Source: Hydractinia symbiolongicarpus
Taxonomy: Eukaryota > Cnidaria > Hydrozoa > Anthoathecata > Hydractiniidae
Assembly (NCBI RefSeq): GCF_029227915.1
Contig: NC_079877.1
Coordinates: 1,116,001 to 1,180,000 of the forward strand
DNA length: 64,000 bases
Reading direction: 5' to 3'
Part shown: positions 1-13,400 of the stretch, one piece after another
Layout: the number at the start of each line of letters is the position of its first letter
Position numbering within the stretch: position 1 is the first letter of the stretch
Position numbers and translations under genes: made by a program
Notes under the pieces: model-generated
What the model was told of the DNA's origin: nothing
The model's database searches: none
Seen by the model: only the letters and a program-made list of their open reading frames with translations

Positions 1-3000
1 AACCCGCGATTTCCCGTAAATCCCGGACTCGACCCGTATAGTCCAAAGTATACAAAGAAAGTACCCAGGGAGTAAACTCATTTCCCGAAAGATTTTTTAA
101 ATTATTTTTTCAGCACTAAAACCCATGAGACTTGTAGTTTTCAAAAATGTTTTCATTTTTGATGAGACGCTGAATAAAAGAAGTTTAGTCACCGGCAAAC
201 CAAAATCCGCGATTTCCCGTAAATCCCGGACTCGACCCGTATAGTCCAAAGTATACAAAAAAAGTACCCAGGAGTAAACTCATTTCCCGAACGATTTTTT
301 AAATTATTTTTTCATCGCTAAAACGCAGGAAAGTTGTAGTTTTAAAAAATGATTTCATTTTTGATGAGAAGCTGAATAAAAGAAGTTTAATCGCCGGCAA
401 ACGAAAACACGCGATTTCCCGTAAATCCCTGACTCAGCACGTATAGTCAAAAGTATACAAAGAAAGTACCCAGGAAGTAAACTCATTTCCCGAACGATTT
501 TTTAAATTATTTTTTCACCACTAAAACGCATGAGACATGTAGTTTTCAAAAATGTTTTCATTTTTGATGAGACACTGTATAAAAGAAGTTTAATCATCGG
601 CAAACGAAAAACCTCGATTTCCCGTAAATCCCGGACTCGGCCCGTATAGTCAAAAGTATACAAAGAAAGTACCTAGGGAGTAAATTCATTTCCCGAACGA
701 TTTTTAAAATTATTTTTTCACCACTAAAACGCATGAGACTTGTAGTTTTCAGAAATGTTTTCATTTTTGATGAGACGCTGAATAAAAGAAGTTTATTCGC
801 CGGCAAACCAAAACCCGCGATTTCCCGTAAATCCCGGACTCGACCCGTATAGTCCAAAGTATACAAAGAAAGTACCCAGGGAGTAAACTCATTTCTCGAA
901 AGATTTTTTAAATTATTTTTTCAGCACTAAAACGCATGAGACTTGGGGTTTTCAACAGTGTTTTCATTTTTGATGAGACGCTAAATAAAGGAAGTTTAAT
1001 CGCCGGCAAACGAAAACCCGCGATTTCCCGTAAATCCCGAACACGACCCGTATGGTCAAAAGTATACAAAGAAAGTACCCAGGGAGTAAACTCATTTCCC
1101 GAACGATTTTTTAAATTATTGTTTCATCACTAAAACGCAAGAGACTTGTAGTTTTCGAAAATGTTTTCATTTTTGATGAGACGCTGAATAAAAGAAGTTT
1201 AATCGCCGGCAAACGAAAACAAGCGATTTCCCGTAAATCCCTGTCTCGGCCCGTATAGTCAAAAGTATACAAAGGAAGTACCCAGGGAGTAAACTCATTT
1301 CCCGAACGATTTTTAAAATTATTTTTCCACCACTAAAACGCATGAGACTTGTAGTTTTCAGAAATGTTTTCATTTTTGATGAGACGCTGAATAAAAGAAG
1401 TTTAATCGCCGGCAAACGAAAACCCGCGATTTCCCCTAAATCCTGGCCACGACCCGTATAGTCAAAAGTATACAAAGAAAGTACCCAGGAAGTAAACTCA
1501 TTTTCCGAACGATTTTTTAAATTATTTTTTCACCACTAAAACCCATGAGACTTGTAGTTTTCAAAAATATTTTCATTTGTGATGAGACGCTGAATAAAAG
1601 AAGTTTAATCGCCGGCAAACGAAAACCCACGATTTCCCCTAAATACTGGCCTCGACCCGTATAGTCAAAAGTATACAAAGAAAGTACCCAGGGAGTAAAC
1701 TCATTTCCCGAACGATTTTTTAAATTATTTTTTCACCACTAAAACCCATGAGACTTGTAGTTTTCAAAAATGTTTTCATTTTTGATGAGACGCTGAATAA
1801 AAGAAGTTTAATCGCCGGCAAACGAAAACCCGCGATTTCCCCTAAATCCTGGCCACGACCCGTATAGTCAAAAGTATACAAAGAAAGTACATAGGGAGTA
1901 AACTCATTTCCCGAACGATTTTTTAAATTGCTTTTTCACCACTAAAACCCATGAGACTTGTAGTTTTCAAAAATGTTTTCATTTTTGATGAGACGCTGAA
2001 TAAAAGAAGTTTAATCACCGGCAAACCAAAACCCGCGATTTCCCGTAAATCCCGGACTCGACCCGTATAGTCCAAAGTATACAAAGAAAGTACCCAGGGA
2101 GTAAACTCATTTCCCGAACGATTTTTTAAATTATTTTTTCACCACTAAAACCCATGAGACTTGTAGTTTTCAAAAATGTTTTCATTTGTGTTGAGACGCT
2201 GAATAAAAGAAGTTTCATCGCCGGCAAACGAAAACCCGCGATTTCCCCTAAATCCTGGCCACGACCCGTATAGTCAAAAGTATACAAAGAAAGTACCCAG
2301 GGAGTAAACTCATTTCCCGAACGATTTTTTAAATTATTTTTTCACCACTAAAACCCATGAGACTTGTAGTTTTCAAAAATGTTTTCATTTGTGATGAGAC
2401 GCTGAATAAAAGAAGTTTAATCACCGGCAAACGAAAACCCGCGATTTCCCCTAAATCCTGGCCACGACCCGTATAGTGAAAAGTATACAAAGAAAGTACC
2501 TAGGGAGTAAACTCATTTCCCGAACGATTTTTTAAATTATTTTTTCAACACTAAAACCCATCAGACTTGTAGTTTTCAAAAATGTTTTCATTTGTGATGA
2601 GACGCTGAATAAAAGAAGTTTCATCGCCGGCAAACGAAAACCCGCGATTTCCCCTAAATCCTGGCCACGACCCGTATAGTCAAAAGTATACAAAGAAAGT
2701 ACCCAGGGAGTAAACTCATTTCCCGAACGATTTTTTAAATTATTTTTTCACCACTAAAACCCATGAGACTTGTAGTTTTCAAAAATGTTTTCATTTGTCA
2801 TGAGACGCTGAATAAAAGAAGTTTAATCGCCGGCAAACGAAAACCCGCGATTTCCCCTAAATCCTGGCCACGACCCGTATAGTGAAAAGTATACAAAGAA
2901 AGTACCTAGGGAGTAAACTCATTTCCCGAACGATTTTTTAAATTATTTTTTCACCACTAAAACGCATGAGACTTGTAGTTTTTAAAAATGTTTTCATTTT

Positions 3001-4446
3001 TGATGAGACGCTGAATAAAAGAAGTTTAATCACCGGCAAACCAAAATCCGCGATTTTCCGTAAATCCCGGACTCGACCCGTATAGTCCAAAGTATACAAA
3101 AAAAAGTACCCAGGAGTAAACTCATTTCCCGAACGATTTTTTAAATTATTTTTTCAGCACTAAAACGCATGAGACTTGTAGTTTTCAAAAATGTTTTCAT
3201 TTGTGATGAGACGCTGAATAAAAGAAGTTTCATCGCCGGCAAACGAAAACCCGCGATTTCCCCTAAATCCTGGCCACGACCCGTATAGTCAAAAGTATAC
3301 AAAGAAAGTACCCAGGGAGTAAACTCATTTCCCGAACGATTTTTTAAATTATTTTTTCACCACTAAAACCCATGAGACTTGTAGTTTTCAAAAATGTTTT
3401 CATTTGTGATGAGACGCTGAATAAAAGAAGTTTAATCGCCGGCAAACGAAAACCCGCGATTTCCCCTAAATCCTGGCCACGACCCGTATAGTGAAAAGTA
3501 TACAAAGAAAGTACCTAGGGAGTAAACTCATTTCCCGAACGATTTTTTAAATTATTTTTTCACCACTAAAACGCATGAGACTTGTAGTTTTTAAAAATGT
3601 TTTCATTTTTGATGAGACGCTGAATAAAAGAAGTTTAATCACCGGCAAACCAAAATCCGCGATTTTCCGTAAATCCCGGACTCGACCCGTATAGTCCAAA
3701 GTATACAAAAAAAAGTACCCAGGAGTAAACTCATTTCCCGAACGATTTTTTAAATTATTTTTTCAGCACTAAAACGCATGAGACTTTTAGTTTTCAGAAA
3801 TGTTTCATTTTTGATGAGACGCTGAATAAAAGAAGTTTAATCGCCGGCAAACGAAAACACGCGATTCCCCGTAAATCCCTGACTCGGCCCGTATAATCAA
3901 AAGTATACTAAGAAAGTTATTAGGGAGTAAACTCATTTCCCGAACGATTTTTTAAATTATTTTTTCACCACTAAAACGCATGAGACACGTAGTTTTCAAA
4001 AATGTTTTCATTTTTGATGAGACGCTGGATAAAAGAAGTTTAATCGTCGGCAAACGAAAAACTTCGATTTCCCGTAAATCCCGGACTCGGCCCGTATAGT
4101 CAAAAGTATACAAAGAAAGTACCCAGGGAGTAAATTCATTTCCCGAACGATTTTTTAAATTATTTTTTCACCACTAAAACGCATGAGACCTGTAGTTTTC
4201 AAAAATGTTTTCATTTCTGATGAGACGCTGTATAAAAGAAGTTTAATCGTCGGCAAACGAAAAACCTCGATTTCCCGTAAATCTCGGACTCGGCCCGTAT
4301 AGTCAAAAGTATACTAAGAAAGTACCTAGGGAGTAAACTCATTTCCCGAACGATTTTTTAAATTATTTTTTAACCACTAAAACGCATGAGACACGTAGTT
4401 TTCAAAAATGTTTTCATTTTTGATGAGACGCTGGATAAAAGAAGTT

Positions 4447-7400
4447 TTATCGCCGGCAAATAAAAAACCTCGATTTCCCGTAAATCCCGGACTCGGCCCG
4501 TATATTCAAAAGTATACAAAGAAAGTACCCAGGGAGTAAACTCATTTCCCCAACGATTTTTAAAATTAGTTTTTCACCATTAAAACGCATGAGACTTGTA
4601 GTTTTCAGAAATGTTTTCATTTGTGATGAGACGCTGAATAAAAGAAGTTTAATCGCCGGCAAACGAAAACCCGCGATTTCCCCTAAATCCTGGCCACGAC
4701 CCGTATAGTCAAAAGTATACAAAGAAAGTACCTAGGGAGTAAACTCATTTCCCGAACGATTTTTTAAATTATTTTTTCACCACTAAAACCCATGAGACTT
4801 GTAGTTTTCAAAAATGTTTTCATTTTTGATGAGACGCTGAATAAAAGAAGTTTAATCACCGGCAAACCAAAATCCGCGATTTCCCGTAAATCCCGGACTC
4901 AACCCGTATAGTCCAAAGTATACAAAAAAAAGTACCCAGGAGTAAACTCATTTCCCGAACGATTTTTTAAATTATTTTTTCATCGCTTAAACGCAGGAAA
5001 CTTGTAGTTTTCAAAAATGATTTCATTTTTGATGAGAAGCTGAATAAAAGAAGTTTAATCGCCGGCAAACGAAAACACGCGATTTCCCGTAAATCCCTGA
5101 CTCAGCACGTATAGTCAAAAGTATACAAAGAAAGTACCCAGGAAGTAAACTCATTTCCCGAACGATTTTTTAAATTATTTTTTCACCACTAAAACGCATG
5201 AGACATGTAGTTTTCAAAAATGTTTTCATTTTTGATGAGACGCTGTATAAAAGAAGTTTAATCGACGGCAAACGAAAAACCTCGATTTCCCGTAAATCCC
5301 GGACTAAATTCATTTCCCGAACGATTTTTAAAATTATTTTTTCACCACTAAAACGCATGAGACTTGTAGTTTTCAACAGTGTTTTCATTTTTGATGAGAC
5401 GCTAAATAAAGGAAGTTTAATCGCCGGCAAACGAAAACACGCGCTTTCCCGTAAATCCCTGTCTCGGCCCGTATAGTCAAAAGTATACAAAGGAAGTACC
5501 CAGGAAGTAAACTCATTTCCCGAACGATTTTTTAAATTATTTTTTCACCACTAAAACGCATGAGACATGTAGTTTTCAGAAATGTTTTCATTTTTGATGA
5601 GACGCTGAATAAAAGAAGTTTAATCACCGGCAAACCAAAACCCGCGATTTCCCGTAAATCCCGGACTCGACCCGTATAGTCCAAAGTATACAAAGAAAGT
5701 AACCAGGGAGTAAACTCATTTCCCGAAAGATTTTTTAAATTATTTTTTCAGCACTAAAACGCATGAGACTTGTGGTTTTCAACAGTGTTTTCATTTTTGA
5801 TGGGACACTAAATAAAGGAAGTTTAATCGCCGGCAAACGAAAACCCGCGATTTCCCGTAAATCCCGAACACGACCCGTATGGTCAAAAGTATACAAAGAA
5901 AGTACCCAGGGAGTAAACTCATTTCCCGAGCGATTTTTTAAATTATTGTTTCATCACTAAAACGCAGGAGACTTGTAGTTTTCAAAAATGTTTTCATTTT
6001 TGATGAGACGCTGAATAAAAGAAGTTTAATCGCCGGCAAACGAAAACACGCGATTTCCCGTAAATCCCTGTCTCGGCCCGTATAGTCAAAAGTATACAAA
6101 GGAAGTACCCAGGAAGTAAACTCATTTCCCGAACGATTTTTTGAATTATTTTTTCACCACTAAAACGCATGAGACATGTAGTTTTTAAAAATGTTGTCAT
6201 TTTTGATGAGACGCTGAATAAAAGAAGTTTTATCGTCGGCAAACGAAAAACCTCGATTTCCCGTAAATCCCGGACTTGGCCCGTATAGTCAAAAGAATAC
6301 AAAGAAAGTACCCAGGGAGTAAACTCATTTCCCGAACGATTTTTAAAATTATTTTTTCACCACTAAAACGCATGAGACTTGTAGTTTTCAGAAATGTTTT
6401 CATTTTTGATGAGACGCTGAATAAAAGAAGTTTAATCGCCGGCAAACGAAAACCCGCGATTTCCCCTAAATCCTGGCCACGACCCGTATAGTCAAAAGTA
6501 TACAAAGAAAGTACCCTGTGAGTAAACTCATTTCCCGAACGATTTTTTAAATTATTTTTTCACCACTAAAACCCATGAGACTTGTAGTTTTCAAAAATAT
6601 TTTCATTTGTGATGAGACGCTGAATAAAAGAAGTTTAATCGCCGGCAAACGAAAACCCGCGATTTCCCCTAAATCCTGGCCACGACCCGTATGGTCAAAA
6701 GTATACAAAGAAAGTACCCAGGGAGTAAACTCATTTCCCGAAAGATTTTTAAAATTATTTTTTCAGCACTAAAACGCATGAGACTTGTGGTTTTCAACAG
6801 TGTTTTCATTTTTGATGAGACGCTAAATAAAGGAAGTTTAATCGCCGGCAAACGAAAACACGCGATTTCCCGTAAATCCCTGTCTCGGCCCGTATAGTCA
6901 AAAGTATACAAAGGAAGTACCCAGGAAGTAAACTCATTTCCCGAACGATTTTTTAAATTATTTTTTCACCACTAAAACGCATGAGACATGTAGTTTTCAG
7001 AAATGTTTTCATTTTTGATGAGACGCTGAATAAAAGAAGTTTAATCGCCGGCAAACGAAAACCCGCGATTTCCCCTAAATCCTGGCCACGACCCGTATAG
7101 TCAAAAGTATACAAAGAAAGTACCCAGGGAGTAAACTCATTTCCCGAACGATTTTTTAAATTATTTTTTCACCACTAAAACCCATGAGACTTGTAGTTTT
7201 CAAAAATATTTTCATTTGTGATGAGACGCTGAATAAAAGAAGTTTAATCGCCGGCAAACGAAAACACGCGATTCCCCCTAAATCCTGGCCACGACCCGTA
7301 TAATCAAAAGTATACTAAGAAAGTTATTAGGGAGTAAACTCATTTCCCGAACGATTTTTTAAATTATTTTTTCACCACTAAAACGCATGAGACACGTAGT

Positions 7401-10400
7401 TTTCAAAAATGTTTTCATTTTTGATGAGACGCTGGATAAAAGAAGTTTAATCGTCGGCAAACGAAAAACTTCGATTTCCCGTAAATCCCGGACTCGGCCC
7501 GTATAGTCAAAAGTATACAAAGAAAGTACCCAGGGAGTAAATTCATTTCCCGAACGATTTTTTAAATTATTTTTTCACCACTAAAACGCATGAGACCTGT
7601 AGTTTTCAAAAATGTTTTCATTTCTGATGAGACGCTGTATAAAAGAAGTTTAATCGTCGGCAAACGAAAAACCTCGATTTCCCGTAAATCTCGGACTCGG
7701 CCCGTATAGTCAAAAGTATACTAAGAAAGTACCTAGGGAGTAAACTCATTTCCCGAACGATTTTTTAAATTATTTTTTAACCACTAAAACGCATGAGACA
7801 CGTAGTTTTCAAAAATGTTTTCATTTTTGATGAGACGCTGGATAAAAGAAGTTTTATCGCCGGCAAATAAAAAACCTCGATTTCCCGTAAATCCCGGACT
7901 CGGCCCGTATATTCAAAAGTATACAAAGAAAGTACCCAGGGAGTAAACTCATTTCCCCAACGATTTTTAAAATTAGTTTTTCACCATTAAAACGCATGAG
8001 ACTTGTAGTTTTCAGAAATGTTTTCATTTGTGATGAGACGCTGAATAAAAGAAGTTTAATCGCCGGCAAACGAAAACCCGCGATTTCCCCTAAATCCTGG
8101 CCACGACCCGTATAGTCAAAAGTATACAAAGAAAGTACCTAGGGAGTAAACTCATTTCCCGAACGATTTTTTAAATTATTTTTTCACCACTAAAACCCAT
8201 GAGACTTGTAGTTTTCAAAAATGTTTTCATTTTTGATGAGACGCTGAATAAAAGAAGTTTAATCACCGGCAAACCAAAATCCGCGATTTCCCGTAAATCC
8301 CGGACTCAACCCGTATAGTCCAAAGTATACAAAAAAAAGTACCCAGGAGTAAACTCATTTCCCGAACGTTTTTTAAATTATTTTTTCATCGCTTAAACGC
8401 AGGAAACTTGTAGTTTTCAAAAATGATTTCATTTTTGGTGAGAAGCTGAATAAAAGAAGTTTAATCGCCGGCAAACGAAAACACGCGATTTCCCGTAAAT
8501 CCCTGACTCAGCACGTATAGTCAAAAGTATACAAAGAAAGTACCCAGGAAGTAAACTCATTTCCCGAACGATTTTTTAAATTATTTTTTCACCACTAAAA
8601 CGCATGAGACATGTAGTTTTCAAAAATGTTTTCATTTTTGATGAGACGCTGTATAAAAGAAGTTTAATCGTCGGCAAACGAAAAACCTCGATTTCCCGTA
8701 AATCCCGGACTAAATTCATTTCCCGAACGATTTTTAAAATTATTTTTTCACCACTAAAACGCATGAGACTTGTAGTTTTCAACAGTGTTTTCATTTTTGA
8801 TGAGACGCTAAATAAAGGAAGTTTAATCGCCGGCAAACGAAAACACGCGCTTTCCCGTAAATCCCTGTCTCGGCCCGTATAGTCAAAAGTATACAAAGGA
8901 AGTACCCAGGAAGTAAACTCATTTCCCGAACGATTTTTTAAATTATTTTTTCACCACTAAAACGCATGAGACATGTAGTTTTTAAAAATGTTGTCATTTT
9001 TGATGAGACGCTGAATAAAAGAAGTTTTATCGTCGGCAAACGAAAAACCTCGATTTCCCGTAAATCCCGGACTTGGCCCGTATAGTCAAAAGAATACAAA
9101 GAAAGTACCCAGGGAGTAAACTCATTTCCCGAACGATTTTTAAAATTATTTTTTCACCACTAAAACGCATGAGACTTGTAGTTTTCAGAAATGTTTTCAT
9201 TTTTGATGAGACGCTGAATAAAAGAAGTTTAATCGCCGGCAAACGAAAACCCGCGATTTCCCCTAAATCCTGGCCACGACCCGTATAGTCAAAAGTATAC
9301 AAAGAAAGTACCCTGTGAGTAAACTCATTTCCCGAACGATTTTTTAAATTATTTTTTCACCACTAAAACCCATGAGACTTGTAGTTTTCAAAAATATTTT
9401 CATTTGTGATGAGACGCTGAATAAAAGAAGTTTAATCGCCGGCAAACGAAAACCCGCGATTTCCCCTAAATCCTGGCCACGACCCGTATGGTCAAAAGTA
9501 TACAAAGAAAGTACCCAGGGAGTAAACTCATTTCCCGAAAGATTTTTAAAATTATTTTTTCAGCACTAAAACGCATGAGACTTGTGGTTTTCAACAGTGT
9601 TTTCATTTTTGATGAGACGCTAAATAAAGGAAGTTTAATCGCCGGCAAACGAAAACACGCGATTTCCCGTAAATCCCTGTCTCGGCCCGTATAGTCAAAA
9701 GTATACAAAGGAAGTACCCAGGAAGTAAACTCATTTCCCGAACGATTTTTTAAATTATTTTTTCACCACTAAAACGCATGAGACATGTAGTTTTCAGAAA
9801 TGTTTTCATTTTTGATGAGACGCTGAATAAAAGAAGTTTAATCGCCGGCAAACGAAAACCCGCGATTTCCCCTAAATCCTGGCCACGACCCGTATAGTCA
9901 AAAGTATACAAAGAAAGTACCCAGGGAGTAAACTCATTTCCCGAACGATTTTTTAAATTATTTTTTCACCACTAAAACCCATGAGACTTGTAGTTTTCAA
10001 AAATATTTTCATTTGTGATGAGACGCTGAATAAAAGAAGTTTAATCGCCGGCAAACGAAAACACGCGATTCCCCCTAAATCCTGGCCACGACCCGTATAA
10101 TCAAAAGTATACTAAGAAAGTTATTAGGGAGTAAACTCATTTCCCGAACGATTTTTTAAATTATTTTTTCACCACTAAAACGCATGAGACACGTAGTTTT
10201 CAAAAATGTTTTCATTTTTGATGAGACGCTGGATAAAAGAAGTTTAATCGTCGGCAAACGAAAAACTTCGATTTCCCGTAAATCCCGGACTCGGCCCGTA
10301 TAGTCAAAAGTATACAAAGAAAGTACCCAGGGAGTAAATTCATTTCCCGAACGATTTTTTAAATTATTTTTTCACCACTAAAACGCATGAGACCTGTAGT

Positions 10401-13400
10401 TTTCAAAAATGTTTTCATTTCTGATGAGACGCTGTATAAAAGAAGTTTAATCGTCGGCAAACGAAAAACCTCGATTTCCCGTAAATCTCGGACTCGGCCC
10501 GTATAGTCAAAAGTATACTAAGAAAGTACCTAGGGAGTAAACTCATTTCCCGAACGATTTTTTAAATTATTTTTTAACCACTAAAACGCATGAGACACGT
10601 AGTTTTCAAAAATGTTTTCATTTTTGATGAGACGCTGGATAAAAGAAGTTTTATCGCCGGCAAATAAAAAACCTCGATTTCCCGTAAATCCCGGACTCGG
10701 CCCGTATATTCAAAAGTATACAAAGAAAGTACCCAGGGAGTAAACTCATTTCCCCAACGATTTTTAAAATTAGTTTTTCACCATTAAAACGCATGAGACT
10801 TGTAGTTTTCAGAAATGTTTTCATTTGTGATGAGACGCTGAATAAAAGAAGTTTAATCGCCGGCAAACGAAAACCCGCGATTTCCCCTAAATCCTGGCCA
10901 CGACCCGTATAGTCAAAAGTATACAAAGAAAGTACCTAGGGAGTAAACTCATTTCCCGAACGATTTTTTAAATTATTTTTTCACCACTAAAACCCATGAG
11001 ACTTGTAGTTTTCAAAAATGTTTTCATTTTTGATGAGACGCTGAATAAAAGAAGTTTAATCACCGGCAAACCAAAATCCGCGATTTCCCGTAAATCCCGG
11101 ACTCAACCCGTATAGTCCAAAGTATACAAAAAAAAGTACCCAGGAGTAAACTCATTTCCCGAACGTTTTTTAAATTATTTTTTCATCGCTTAAACGCAGG
11201 AAACTTGTAGTTTTCAAAAATGATTTCATTTTTGGTGAGAAGCTGAATAAAAGAAGTTTAATCGCCGGCAAACGAAAACACGCGATTTCCCGTAAATCCC
11301 TGACTCAGCACGTATAGTCAAAAGTATACAAAGAAAGTACCCAGGAAGTAAACTCATTTCCCGAACGATTTTTTAAATTATTTTTTCACCACTAAAACGC
11401 ATGAGACATGTAGTTTTCAAAAATGTTTTCATTTTTGATGAGACGCTGTATAAAAGAAGTTTAATCGTCGGCAAACGAAAAACCTCGATTTCCCGTAAAT
11501 CCCGGACTAAATTCATTTCCCGAACGATTTTTAAAATTATTTTTTCACCACTAAAACGCATGAGACTTGTAGTTTTCAACAGTGTTTTCATTTTTGATGA
11601 GACGCTAAATAAAGGAAGTTTAATCGCCGGCAAACGAAAACACGCGCTTTCCCGTAAATCCCTGTCTCGGCCCGTATAGTCAAAAGTATACAAAGGAAGT
11701 ACCCAGGAAGTAAACTCATTTCCCGAACGATTTTTTAAATTATTTTTTCACCACTAAAACGCATGAGACATGTAGTTTTCAGAAATGTTTTCATTTTTGA
11801 TGAGACGCTGAATAAAAGAAGTTTAATCACCGGCAAACCAAAACCCGCGATTTCCCGTAAATCCCGGACTCGACCCGTATAGTCCAAAGTATACAAAGAA
11901 AGTAACCAGGGAGTAAACTCATTTCCCGAAAGATTTTTTAAATTATTTTTTCAGCACTAAAACGCATGAGACTCGTGGTTTTCAACAGTGTTTTCATTTT
12001 TGATGGGACGCTAAATAAAGGAAGTTTAATCGCCGGCAAACGAAAACCCGCGATTTCCCGTAAATCCCGAACACGACCCGTATGGTCAAAAGTATACAAA
12101 GAAAGTACCCAGGGAGTAAACTCATTTCCCGAGCGATTTTTTAAATTATTGTTTCATCACTAAAACGCATGAGACATGTAATTTTTAAAAATGTTGTCAT
12201 TTTTGATGAGACGCTGAATAAAAGAAGTTTTATCGTCGGCAAACGAAAAACCTCGATTTCCCGTAAATCCCGGACTTGGCCCGTATAGTCAAAAGAATAC
12301 AAAGAAAGTACCCAGGGAGTAAACTCATTTCCCGAACGATTTTTAAAATTATTTTTTCACCACTAAAACGCATGAGACTTGTAGTTTTCAGAAATGTTGT
12401 CATTTTTGATGAGACGCTGAATAAAAGAAGTTTTATCGTCGGCAAACGAAAAACCTCGATTTCCCGTAAATCCCGGACTTGGCCCGTATAGTCAAAAGAA
12501 TACAAAGAAAGTACCCAGGGAGTAAACTCATTTCCCGAACGATTTTTAAAATTATTTTTTCACCACTAAAACGCATGAGACTTGTAGTTTTCAGATATGT
12601 TTTCATTTTTGATGAGACGCTGAATAAAAGAAGTTTAATCGCCGGCAAACGAAAACCCGCGATTTCCCCTAAATCCTGGCCACGACCCGTATAGTCAAAA
12701 GTATACAAAGAAAGTACCCAGGGAGTAAACTCATTTCCCGAACGATTTTTTAAATTATTTTTTCACCACTAAAACCCATGAGACTTGTAGTTTTCAAAAA
12801 TATTTTCATTTGTGATGAGACGCTGAATAAAAGAAGTTTAATCGCCGGCAAACGAAAACCCGCGATTTCCCCTAAATCCTGGCCACGACCCGTATGGTCA
12901 AAAGTATACAAAGAAAGTACCCAGGGAGTAAACTCATTTCCCGAACGATTTTTTAAATTATTGTTTCATCACTAAAACGCAGGAGACTTGTAGTTTTCAA
13001 AAATGTTTTCATTTTTGATGAGACGCTGAATAAAAGAAGTTTAATCGCCGGCAAACGAAAACACGCCATTTCCCGTAAATCCCTGTCTCGGCCCGTATAG
13101 TCAAAAGTATACAAAGGAAGTACCCAGGAAGTAAACTCATTTCCCGAACGATTTTTTGAATTATTTTTTCACCACTAAAACGCATGAGACATGTAGTTTT
13201 TAAAAATGTTGTCATTTTTGATGAGACGCTGAATAAAAGAAGTTTTATCGTCGGCAAACGAAAAACCTCGATTTCCCGTAAATCCCGGACTTGGCCCGTA
13301 TAGTCAAAAGAATACAAAGAAAGTACCCAGGGAGTAAACTCATTTCCCGAACGATTTTTAAAATTATTTTTTCACCACTAAAACGCATGAGACTTGTAGT

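Noticed and set aside
4200-4270. Hammerhead ribozyme-like CTGATGAG ... CGAAA in some satellite monomers
   Set aside because: Most monomers have TTGATGAG, and the sequence between the two core parts cannot form stem II; no matching stems I and III.
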